Below, one piece after another: positions 26,006 to 33,543 of a stretch of DNA of 64,000 nt (positions within the stretch are counted from its first letter, which is position 1; every line of letters begins with the position of its first letter). The position numbers and the translations under genes were made by a program. This stretch comes from Nocardiopsis sp. CNT312 (GTDB taxonomy: Bacteria; Actinomycetota; Actinomycetes; Streptosporangiales; Streptosporangiaceae), in assembly GCF_000515115.1 (NCBI RefSeq), contig NZ_AZXF01000015.1, forward strand, positions 62,001-126,000, in the 5' to 3' direction. Below the pieces are notes generated by a model that did no database searches, was not told where the DNA came from, and saw only the letters and a list, made by a program, of their open reading frames with translations.

Positions 26006-27357
26006 AGGCGCGCCTCCTTCACGAGGGAACGGTGCGCGGCCCGGCCGCGCGCGACGGCCTCCCCGGCCGCCAGGGTGGTGAGGCTCCCCCGGTCGACCAC
26101 GGTCCTTCCGCCGACCATGAGCCGCTCCAGCGGGGGAGTGGGGCCAAAGACCAGCGCCACCACCGGGTCGTCGATCACGTCGTGGCCGAAGCCGTCCACG
26201 CGCCACAGGGCGATGTCGGCGAGCCGTCCCACCGTCAGCGCCCCCAGTTCGCCGTCGCGGCCCAGCACACGCGCCCCGCCCAGCGTGGCCATCTCCAGCG
26301 CCCCGCGGGCGCTCAGCGCCCGCGGCCCCCGGCGGGCCCGCGCCATCAGCAGCGCCTGGCGCATCTCCCCGGCCAGCGGCGTCAGCTCGCTGGAGGCCGG
26401 GCCGTCCACGCCCAGGCCCACGGGCACGCCCGCCTCCAGCAGTTCGGTGGTCCGGCAGATGCCCGCGCCCAGGCGCGCGTTGGAGCTGGGGCAGTGCGCG
26501 ACGCCGGTGCCGGTGGCCGCGATCCGCGCGATCTCGGCGTCCGACAGGTGCACGCCGTGCGCCAGCCACACGTCCGGGCCCAGCCAGCCCAACCGTTCGG
26601 CGTACTCCACGGGGGAGCACCCGAACTCGTCCCGGCACTGCTCCTGCTCGTCGAGGGTCTCCGCCAGGTGGGTGTGCAGCCGCACCCCCTTGGCGCGTGC
26701 CAGGGCCGCAGACTCCACCATCAGGTCGCGGCTCACCGAGAACGGCGAGCACGGCGCCACCGCCACCCGCACCATCGACTCCGGTGCCGGGTCGTGGTGG
26801 GCGTCGATGGCCGCCCCGGTGCCCTCCAGCGCCCCCTGGAGGGTCTCCACGACCTCGTCGGGGGGCAGACCGCCCGCGCTCTGGCCCCGGTCCATCGAAC
26901 CGCGTGCCAGGTCCAGGCGCAGCCCCACCTCGCCGGCGGCGGCCACCTCGGCCGCCACGATGTCGCCCCGCCCCGCGGGGAAGATGTAGTGGTGGTCGGA
27001 GGCGGTGGTGCACCCCGACAGCGCCAGGTGGGCCAGCCCCGCGGCGGTGGTGTCGGCCACCACCTGCGCGTCCAGGCGGTGCCAGATCCGGTAGGAGCCC
27101 ACCAGCCACTCGAAGAGCGTGCCGTCGGCGAACAGGCCCTGCGTGGCCCACTGGTAGAGGTGGTGGTGGGTGTTGACCAGGCCAGGGGTGGCCAGGCAGC
27201 CGCGGCCGTCCACGTGTTCGGCCCCCGGCACGTATGGCGCGGGCCCCGGGCCCACCGCGGTGATGCGCCCGCCCTCGGCCACCACGTGCCCGCCCGGGTG
27301 CTCGGTGCCCGACACCGTCACCACGTGCGCTCCCTCGACGACCACCGCCCCGCTCAC
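26002..27357 (-). CDS. 8-oxoguanine deaminase
   Basis: A 451-residue amidohydrolase of the Atz/Trz group, expected to deaminate 8-oxoguanine to urate (EC 3.5.4.32). Metal ligands and landmarks: VNTHHHLYQWATQGLF (HxH, about residue 62), RLHTHLAETLDEQEQC (about 215), VWLAHGVHLSDAEI (about 250) and GLGVDGPASSELTPL with the catalytic Asp (about 305). The assignment over guanine deaminase or chlorohydrolase rests on these motifs and on the operon with xanthine dehydrogenase subunits. Both ends overlap neighbours by GTGA, so translation is coupled. Confidence 0.75.
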   Translation of the reverse strand: MSGAVVVEGAHVVTVSGTEHPGGHVVAEGGRITAVGPGPAPYVPGAEHVDGRGCLATPGLVNTHHHLYQWATQGLFADGTLFEWLVGSYRIWHRLDAQVVADTTAAGLAHLALSGCTTASDHHYIFPAGRGDIVAAEVAAAGEVGLRLDLARGSMDRGQSAGGLPPDEVVETLQGALEGTGAAIDAHHDPAPESMVRVAVAPCSPFSVSRDLMVESAALARAKGVRLHTHLAETLDEQEQCRDEFGCSPVEYAERLGWLGPDVWLAHGVHLSDAEIARIAATGTGVAHCPSSNARLGAGICRTTELLEAGVPVGLGVDGPASSELTPLAGEMRQALLMARARRGPRALSARGALEMATLGGARVLGRDGELGALTVGRLADIALWRVDGFGHDVIDDPVVALVFGPTPPLERLMVGGRTVVDRGSLTTLAAGEAVARGRAAHRSLVKEARL

Positions 27358-27869
27358 GCGCCGCTCCCGGAGGCGGCGCGGCGCTCGGCGGCCAGGCGCA
27401 CCGCGTCGACGATCATCCCGTAGCCGGTGCAGCGGCACAGGTTCCCGGCCAGCGCCTCGCGGATCTCGGCGTCCCCGGGCACCGGGCCGCCGCGGCCCAC
27501 CGTGCGCTCGACCAGGTCGTGGGCCTGTACCACCAGGCCCGGCGTGCAGAACCCGCACTGGACCGCGCCGGCCGCCACGAACGCCTCCTGCACGTCGTCC
27601 AGCCGCCGCGGCCCGCCCCGCTCCGAGCCCTGGGACAGGCCCTCCACGGTGCGCACCCGGCGGCCTTGGGCCTGGCCGGCGGCGATCATGCACGCGCACG
27701 CCGTCACACCGTCGAAGTAGACCGTGCACGAACCGCACTCGCCCTGCTCACAGGCGTTCTTGCTGCCCGGCAGGCCCAGCCGCTCCCGCAGCACGTACAG
27801 CAGGCTCTCGCCCGGCCACACGTCCTCGGCGGTCACGTCCGCCCCGTTGACGTTGAAGCTCACGCGCAT
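27354..27869 (-). CDS. Xanthine dehydrogenase-type 2Fe-2S subunit
   Basis: A 171-residue electron-transfer subunit. The first cluster is in NACEQGECGSCTVYFDGVTA with a later Cys in CACMIAAG; the second in GAVQCGFCTPGLVVQAHDLV and AGNLCRCTGYGMIVDAV. Length is normal. ATG 27869 overlaps the upstream stop codon (ATGA); a GTG one codon earlier is also possible. It bridges the molybdenum and FAD subunits of the same enzyme. Confidence 0.9.
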   Translation of the reverse strand: MRVSFNVNGADVTAEDVWPGESLLYVLRERLGLPGSKNACEQGECGSCTVYFDGVTACACMIAAGQAQGRRVRTVEGLSQGSERGGPRRLDDVQEAFVAAGAVQCGFCTPGLVVQAHDLVERTVGRGGPVPGDAEIREALAGNLCRCTGYGMIVDAVRLAAERRAASGSGA

Positions 27870-28729
27870 CACGTGGCCCCCTTCCTGTAGTCGGTCACCG
27901 ACCAGGCCAGGGCGCGCCGCGCCATGACCGCCAGCGCGTGCCTGCGGTAGGCGGCGCTGCCCCGCTGGTCGTCGATGGGGCTGGCCGCGGCGGCCACGAG
28001 TTCGCCGAAACGGCGCACCACAGCCTCCGTCGGCGCAGTGGCGCCCTCCCAGTCCAACTCGGCGGCCAGGAACTCCTCGGCCCGCTCGGCGCGCACCGGC
28101 GTGGGTGCCACCGACCCCAGGCCGGTGCCCACGGTGCGCCGCTCGGCATCCAGGGCCAGCGAGAACGCCGCCACCGAGATGACCATCGCGTTGCGGGTGC
28201 CGATCTTGGCGAACTGCTGGGGCCCCTTCGGCTCGGGCAGCAGCACCGCGGTGACCAGTTCGTCCTGTCGCAGCGCCGTGGTGCGCAAGGAGGTGTAGAA
28301 CTCGCGCACCGGTACGCGCCGCCGTCCCGCAGCCGAGGCCACCTCCACCACCGCGCCGGTCGCCAGCAGCGGCGGGTGGGCGTCGCCCGCGGGCGAGGCA
28401 CTGGCGAGGTTGCCCCCGACCGTGCCGCGGTTGCGGATCTGCGGGGAGGCCACCGCGCGGGCGGCCCGGGCCAGCGCCGGGGCGCGTCCGGCCAGGTGCT
28501 CCACGATCGCGGTGTAGGGCACGGTGGCCCCCAGACGGGTGTACCCCCCGTCGGGGCCGTACTCGGCCAGTTCCGGCACCCTCGACAGGTCGATCAGGGC
28601 CTCGGGGCGGTGCCGGTCGAAGTTCAGCTCGACCATGACGTCGGTGCCGCCCGCGATCGGCACCCCGCCGGGGTGGGCGCTCCTGGCCTGGAGCGCCTCC
28701 TCCAGTGTGGAGGGACTCAGGAATTCCAC
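27869..28729 (-). CDS. Xanthine dehydrogenase-type FAD subunit
   Basis: A 286-residue FAD-binding subunit (CoxM/XdhB family). It begins VEFLSPSTLEEALQARS, then PIAGGTDVMVELNFDRHRPE (FAD contact) and SPQIRNRGTVGGNLASASPA (second FAD contact, about 98-117). No extra iron-sulfur cysteine set is present, unlike the FAD subunit at 10516. GTG 28729 has GAGGA eight bases upstream. It is the first gene of the purine operon and is divergent from the PucR gene, 238 bp away. Confidence 0.85.
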   Translation of the reverse strand: MEFLSPSTLEEALQARSAHPGGVPIAGGTDVMVELNFDRHRPEALIDLSRVPELAEYGPDGGYTRLGATVPYTAIVEHLAGRAPALARAARAVASPQIRNRGTVGGNLASASPAGDAHPPLLATGAVVEVASAAGRRRVPVREFYTSLRTTALRQDELVTAVLLPEPKGPQQFAKIGTRNAMVISVAAFSLALDAERRTVGTGLGSVAPTPVRAERAEEFLAAELDWEGATAPTEAVVRRFGELVAAAASPIDDQRGSAAYRRHALAVMARRALAWSVTDYRKGAT

Positions 28730-28889
28730 AGTGTCCTCGCTCGTCTCGCCGGTCGCCGCAGTCGGTGCGCGCGTCGGAAGCGACGACGTCTGCCGTGGTT
28801 GCAGTGCTCGCCCTTGCAGTACAGCACCCGCCGGGCCCGGGAGGCCAGCACCGGATGCGCCGAAGTCGGCGCGCCGCGCACCGCTATTG

Positions 28890-28905
28890 TTGGAGGTTCC
28901 TCCAA
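28890..28905. promoter_or_regulatory. Palindrome in the pucR-xdh divergent region
   Basis: TTGGAGG-TT-CCTCCAA, perfect 7-bp arms, 63 bp before the PucR start and 161 bp before the FAD-subunit start. Its place suggests an operator controlling one or both promoters. Confidence 0.5.
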
Positions 28906-28967
28906 GCACGCCCGTTCGCCGCCCCCGGGCGGCGGCCCTTGACCCACCAGCCACAGAGGGAACGCCC

Positions 28968-30515
28968 ATGCGGATCAGCGAGCTCATCGCCGTCGAGCGT
29001 CTGCGCTTGCGGTTCCTGACCGGAGCCGAGCACGCCCACCGCACCGTGCGGTGGGTCTACACCACCGACCTGCTCGAACCCGCCCGCTACCTGCGCGGCG
29101 GGGAGTTCGTCCTCACCGGCATGATGTGGCGCACCCGCCCCGAGGACTCCGCCGCCTTCGTCGCCTCCGTCGCCGGAGCCGGAGCCGTCGCGCTCGGCGC
29201 GGGCACCGCCCTAGGCGAGGTCCCCGAGGACCTGGTCGCCGCCTGCCGCGCCCACGGCCTCCCCCTCGTGGAGGTCCCCACCGAGACCTCCTTCGGCTCG
29301 GTCACCGAGGAGGCCCAGCGCGTCCTGCTCCAGGAGCGGTTGGCGGCCCTGTCGCGCTCCCGCGAGGGGCTGCGCCGCGCCGTGGCCGAGGTCGCCGCCG
29401 GAGCCGACTTCCCCGAGGCGTTCGCCGACGCCGCCCGCCAGGCCTCGACCACCGCCTGGGTGCTCTCCTGTACCGGCCGCCACGTCGCTGCCACCGGGGC
29501 TCCGCTGCCCCCGCCCGCCGCCGAGCGCCTCGCAGCCCGGGCCCTGGCCCGGCCCGCCGCGCCCGACACCGCCCGCCTGTCCGAGGAGGGCCCCGCCATC
29601 ACCGTCCACCCCGTCCGCACCAGGGACTACCACCCCCTGGCCTCCTGGCTGCTGGTGTGTGCCGCCCCTGCGGAGGAGGACGAAGAGACCCTCGCCGAAC
29701 TGCTCTCCCTCACCGCCCTGGCGCGCAGCCGCGCCGAGGAGCGCACCGAGAGCGCCGCCCGCCACCTGGAGGGGCTGGAGCGGCTCCTGGACGCCCGGCG
29801 CGCGGACGAGGCCGCTGCCCTGCTCGACGGATCCGCTGTCGGAGGCCGCTTCCGCGAGCACCGCCACGCCGCCGTCAAGGCCGTCCTGCTGCCCGCCCCC
29901 CGCGATGGCGCACTCCTGGGACGGGTACTCGCCGAACTGGTCGCCGACCACACCGGAGCGGTCGTCGCCGGCGGCGACGACCCCCTGGCCCTGGTCCCCG
30001 TCCCCGGGGGCGACACCGCCGGGGACGGCGTCCGCGACGCGCTCGTCCACCGCGCCCGCATCCTGGAGGGCGGCCTGGCCGACCACCGCCTGGCCCTGGG
30101 GGTCAGCTCACCGGTGCGGGGCGCGGCCGACCTGCGCGGTGCCCTCACCGAGGCGCGGCACGCCCGCCGCCTGGCCGAGCTGCGCGGCGGCCGCTCCAGG
30201 GTCATCGCCGCGTCGGAGACCGACTCCCACGAACTGCTGCTCGCCTCCGTCCCCGAGGAGGTGCGGGCCTCCTACCGCGACCGGCTCCTGGGCCCGCTGC
30301 TCGCCTACGACCGCGACCACCGCTCCGACCTGGTCGCCACCCTGGAGCGGTTCCTGGCCCACTCGGGATCCTGGCAGCGCTGCGCCGCCGCCATGCACGT
30401 CCACGTCAACACCCTGCGCTACCGGATCGGCCGCGTGGAGGAGCTCACCGGCCGCGACCTGAGCAGTCTGGAGGACCGCGTCGACCTGTTCCTCGCCCTC
30501 AGGGTCCGCGGCTGA
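28968..30515 (+). CDS. pucR: PucR-family transcriptional regulator of purine catabolism
   Basis: A 515-residue PucR regulator. The N-terminal PucR domain covers MRISELIAVERLRLRFLTGA to about residue 125 (VRWVYTTDLLEPARYLRGGE, FVLTGMMWRTRPED). The middle is a GGDEF-like/CdaR segment without catalytic signature. The C-terminal helix-turn-helix_30 domain has FLAHSGSWQRCAAAMHVHVN and TLRYRIGRVEELTGRDLS. In Bacillus PucR senses allantoin-type purine catabolites; here the divergent purine-oxidation operon is the obvious target. ATG 28968 has AGAGGGAACG upstream. Confidence 0.85.
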   Translation: MRISELIAVERLRLRFLTGAEHAHRTVRWVYTTDLLEPARYLRGGEFVLTGMMWRTRPEDSAAFVASVAGAGAVALGAGTALGEVPEDLVAACRAHGLPLVEVPTETSFGSVTEEAQRVLLQERLAALSRSREGLRRAVAEVAAGADFPEAFADAARQASTTAWVLSCTGRHVAATGAPLPPPAAERLAARALARPAAPDTARLSEEGPAITVHPVRTRDYHPLASWLLVCAAPAEEDEETLAELLSLTALARSRAEERTESAARHLEGLERLLDARRADEAAALLDGSAVGGRFREHRHAAVKAVLLPAPRDGALLGRVLAELVADHTGAVVAGGDDPLALVPVPGGDTAGDGVRDALVHRARILEGGLADHRLALGVSSPVRGAADLRGALTEARHARRLAELRGGRSRVIAASETDSHELLLASVPEEVRASYRDRLLGPLLAYDRDHRSDLVATLERFLAHSGSWQRCAAAMHVHVNTLRYRIGRVEELTGRDLSSLEDRVDLFLALRVRG

Positions 30516-30564
30516 GGGCCCCGGAGGGCCCTGACCGTCGTCCCCGGCCGCTAGGGTGCGCGCT

Positions 30565-31245
30565 ATGAGCGAGGCGCACACCAGCAGCGAGACCGTCGAC
30601 GCCGACCTGCGCGGGGCCGCCCCGCCCACCGGACCGCACACCTTCGTGCGCTGCGACCTCACCGGGGCCGACCTGCGCGGGGCGGACCTGTACGAGTCGG
30701 TCTTCACCGACTGCCGCCTGGACGGCGCCCGGCTCGACGGCGCCGTCCTGGACGGGGCCCGCTTCTGCGGCGGCAGCGCCGCCGACGCCTCCTTTGCGGG
30801 CGCGTCCTGCTGCGAGACCCGCTTCGAGCGCCTGGACCTGGCCAACACCCGCTGGAAGGGGGCCCTGCTCACCGACGCCGCCTTCAGCGGCTGCCGCATG
30901 ACCGGCGCCGCCCTGACCGGCCTGCGCGGGATCGGCTACGCCTTCGAGAGCTGCAACCTCATGCTCGCCCGCTGCCAGGGCATCGACCTGCGCGGCCGGG
31001 CCCTGCACGGCCTGCGCGCCGACGAGGCAGACCTGACCGGTGCCGACCTGCGGGGGACGGTGTGGACCGAGTCGCGGCTGCGCGGCGCCACCCTGGTCTC
31101 CGTCAGGCTCGACGGTGCCGATCTGCGCGGCGCGGACCTGGGCGAACCCACCCTGGAGGAGGCCCTGCACCTGCGCGGGGCCGTCATCACCCCCGCCCAG
31201 GCCGGAACGATCCTGGCCGCCCTGGGCATCACCGTCACCGACTGA
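30565..31245 (+). CDS. Pentapeptide-repeat protein
   Basis: A 226-residue protein built of A(D/N)LxG/x repeats: CDLTGADLRGADLYESVFTD, CRLDGARLDGAVLDGARF, then LTGADLRGTVWTESRLRGAT and VRLDGADLRGADL. Such proteins fold into a right-handed beta helix; some (Qnr, MfpA, McbG) mimic DNA and protect gyrase, but most have unknown roles. There is no signal peptide. Its end overlaps the phosphotransferase gene by 11 bp in opposite orientation. ATG 30565 is chosen; GTG 30556 is an alternative. Confidence 0.8.
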   Translation: MSEAHTSSETVDADLRGAAPPTGPHTFVRCDLTGADLRGADLYESVFTDCRLDGARLDGAVLDGARFCGGSAADASFAGASCCETRFERLDLANTRWKGALLTDAAFSGCRMTGAALTGLRGIGYAFESCNLMLARCQGIDLRGRALHGLRADEADLTGADLRGTVWTESRLRGATLVSVRLDGADLRGADLGEPTLEEALHLRGAVITPAQAGTILAALGITVTD

Positions 31246-32104
31246 GCGCCGCGGCGACCGCCACCGGCACCTGCGGCAGGCGGCCGGTACCGCTCTCCAG
31301 CTCCCACACGCACATCCGCATCACCCGCACCAGCGTCCACGCCCGCGCCCGGTCGCGGTCCACACACGCGGCCTCGGTCAGCAGGTCGAACCGGCGCCGC
31401 ACCGCATGGCCCGCGTCACCGGTGGCCACCGCCTCGGCCCACCGGTTGCGCAGCGCGGGCAGCAGTTCGAAACCCGGGTCGCCCGCCAGCCACCGGCCCC
31501 GACCCGAGTCCGGCAGCGGTGCCAGCACGTTGCCGTAGTGCAGGTCCCAGTGCAGTAGCCGGTCGCCCGGATCGGCGGCCATCTCCCGCGCGCGGGAGGC
31601 CAGATCCGCCAGCAGGCGGCGGTCCGGCCCCGTCCGCGAGGCGGCCAGGGCCTTCGCCCGCTGCGCACCCTCCAGGGCGAGCGGAGCCAGGGAGCGCATC
31701 CCCGCCGGAGCGGGGGCCGCGTTCAGCCGCGCCAGCAGAGCGCCGATCGCGGCCAGCGCCTCGGGCACCCCCGCAGCAACCAGGGAGCGGGAGGGGTCCA
31801 GGGCCTCCAGCAGCCGTACCGCGCCCCCGCCGTCCCAGGCGCGCAGCGCCGCCGGTTCGCCCGCGGTCTCCCCGTCCACGGGCTGCACCTTCAGCGCCGC
31901 CGCCGAACCGTCACCGCGCCGTACCGGAACCACCAGCGCCACCTGCCCGTGCATGGGGGCGCCCGTGACCCGCAGCCCCCACTCCTCGCACCGGCGTACC
32001 ACCAGACCCGGCAGGGCGGCCACCCACTCGGGGCCGAAGAACCCGCTGGCGCTCTCGGCCAGGGCCCGGGGCACGGCCACGGCGGGAACACGTCCGTCCA
32101 ACAC
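31235..32104 (-). CDS. Aminoglycoside phosphotransferase family protein (APH(6)-like)
   Basis: A 289-residue kinase-like phosphotransferase. The catalytic segment is LLHWDLHYGNVL (HxDxxxxN, about residue 192) followed by WLAGDPGFELLPALRN, whose Asp is the metal ligand and whose layout matches streptomycin 6-kinase/hydroxyurea phosphotransferase relatives. The N-terminal region RRCEEWGLRVTGAPMHGQVA and ALVVPVRRGDGSAAALKVQP carries the ATP lysine. Whether it modifies an antibiotic or a metabolite cannot be told. GTG 32104 has GGAAGGAG six bases upstream; there is no credible reason for the longer upstream frame. Confidence 0.8.
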   Translation of the reverse strand: MLDGRVPAVAVPRALAESASGFFGPEWVAALPGLVVRRCEEWGLRVTGAPMHGQVALVVPVRRGDGSAAALKVQPVDGETAGEPAALRAWDGGGAVRLLEALDPSRSLVAAGVPEALAAIGALLARLNAAPAPAGMRSLAPLALEGAQRAKALAASRTGPDRRLLADLASRAREMAADPGDRLLHWDLHYGNVLAPLPDSGRGRWLAGDPGFELLPALRNRWAEAVATGDAGHAVRRRFDLLTEAACVDRDRARAWTLVRVMRMCVWELESGTGRLPQVPVAVAAALSR

Positions 32105-32215
32105 CCGCTCCTTCCCCGACCGGTGATGTCCCCCGAGAAGGGCCGTTGACGGCCCCCGCATACCAGGGAACGGCCCCGCCCCCGACCGCACCGCGCGCGG
32201 CGGGGGCGGGCCGGC

Positions 32216-33343
32216 TCACACGGCGGCGGCCCCGCGTATCGCCCCGCCCTGACGCGCCCGCCGGGCCAGCGCCTCCACCATCGCGGCCCGCGCCGGCTTG
32301 GCGTCGTAGTCGGCGTCGAAGGGGGTGGCGGCCGTGTACCCGGGGAACCAGTCGGGGATCCACGAGTGGCCGTCGTCGACACCCCACACCGTCACCCCCT
32401 GGCAGCCCTCCACCTCCAGGCAGGCCTCCACCACCCGCCGGTAGTCACGGGCCTGCTCCTGCAACCGGGCGTCCGTCACCGGCTCGGGGATGCGCACGTC
32501 CAACTCGGTGACGGCCACCTCCAGCCCCAGATCGGTGTAGCGCCGCATGTTCTCCGCCAAGTCCTCGGGCACCTGCCCGACGATGAAGTGGCTCTGGAAG
32601 CCGATCCCGTGCAGCGGCACCCCCCGCTCCATCAGGTCCGCGATCAGCGTGTAGAAGGCGTCCGCCTTCGTGCCGCCGCCCTCGATACCGAACTCGTTGA
32701 CGTACAGGCGCGCTCGCGGATCGGCCTCGTGCGCCATCCACAGCGCCTCGGCGATGTAGTTCTCACCCAGGACCCGGTACCACAGGTTGTCTCGGATCGC
32801 GCCGCCCTCATCGGCCATCGGCTCGTTGATCACGTCCCAGGCGCCGATCCGCCCCTCGTACCGGCCCACCAGGGCGTCGGTGTGCGAGCGCACGATCTCG
32901 CGCAGCTCGTCGGCCCCGTAGGCGCCCTCCGACAGCCACTGGGGCTGCTGGTTGTGCCACAGCAGCGTGTGCCCGCGCATCCTGAGCCCGTTGCTCTCGG
33001 CGAAGTCCACCACCGTGTCCGGGCCGCCCCAGTCGAAGGCGCCGCGCCGGGGCTGCACCGAGTCCCACTTCATGGTGTTCTCCGCGCTCACCGACGTGTA
33101 GTTGCCGGTCACCACCTCCCGGTAGGCGGCGTCCTCCCGCAGCGGGGCCACGGCCACGGCCACCCCCAGGTCCACGCCCCGCGCGGAGGCCAGTTCGGGC
33201 AGGTCGCCCTCGGTGTGCTCCTGGCCGGGCACCGCCAGGACCAGCGCCGCCGTCACCACCAGCGCCACCGCCCCGCACAGAACGACGAGGGCCACGGCGC
33301 CCGCCGACGCCGGGGACCGCCCCCGCAGGGCCCTGTGACTCAT
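32216..33343 (-). CDS. Endo-1,4-beta-xylanase, GH10
   Basis: A 375-residue secreted or membrane-anchored family 10 glycoside hydrolase for xylan degradation. Residues about 14-40 are one long hydrophobic helix (AVALVVLCGAVALVVTAALV), acting as signal or anchor. The GH10 barrel shows NYTSVSAENTMKWDSVQP, GHTLLWHNQQPQWLS, the acid/base Glu174 in WDVINEP, and the nucleophile Glu280 in VTELDVR, then GVTVWGVDDGHSWIP. No carbohydrate-binding module follows, so it is a compact enzyme. The start at ATG 33343 has a weak ribosome site (GGGGG). Confidence 0.9.
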   Translation of the reverse strand: MSHRALRGRSPASAGAVALVVLCGAVALVVTAALVLAVPGQEHTEGDLPELASARGVDLGVAVAVAPLREDAAYREVVTGNYTSVSAENTMKWDSVQPRRGAFDWGGPDTVVDFAESNGLRMRGHTLLWHNQQPQWLSEGAYGADELREIVRSHTDALVGRYEGRIGAWDVINEPMADEGGAIRDNLWYRVLGENYIAEALWMAHEADPRARLYVNEFGIEGGGTKADAFYTLIADLMERGVPLHGIGFQSHFIVGQVPEDLAENMRRYTDLGLEVAVTELDVRIPEPVTDARLQEQARDYRRVVEACLEVEGCQGVTVWGVDDGHSWIPDWFPGYTAATPFDADYDAKPARAAMVEALARRARQGGAIRGAAAV

Positions 33344-33440
33344 TCCCGTCCCCCTCCGATACGAGCCCGCCTGACGTAGACGACCCTAGGCCCCAGGGCC
33401 CCGGCGGCGCACGCGAACTGCGGCAATGGCCACAGGCGGC

Positions 33441-33470
33441 CGACCGGGAACCCGCGGGCCCTCCCGGTCG
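33441..33470. promoter_or_regulatory. Inverted repeat between xylanase and kinase genes
   Basis: Perfect 9-bp arms CGACCGGGA and TCCCGGTCG with a 12-base spacer, 98 bp upstream of the xylanase start and 74 bp before the kinase start. It does not resemble the CebR/LacI-type TGGGAGCGCTCCCA operators of actinobacterial glycosidases. Function is unknown. Confidence 0.3.
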
Positions 33471-33543
33471 TCTACGCCGGGCCGGACCCCGCGTGCGGCG
33501 GTGCACTACGATCGCTGGGGCGAGGACCGACGCCATCGGAGGT

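Noticed and set aside
23543-26989. Long + strand frame opposite the molybdenum subunit and deaminase genes
   Set aside because: The composition is a shadow of the minus-strand genes (His/Arg/Gly-rich, no domain), whereas the minus strand has complete family motifs.
33441-33470. Inverted repeat before the xylanase as a CebR/LacI operator
   Set aside because: The sequence does not match the TGGGAGCGCTCCCA type; kept only as an unassigned inverted repeat.
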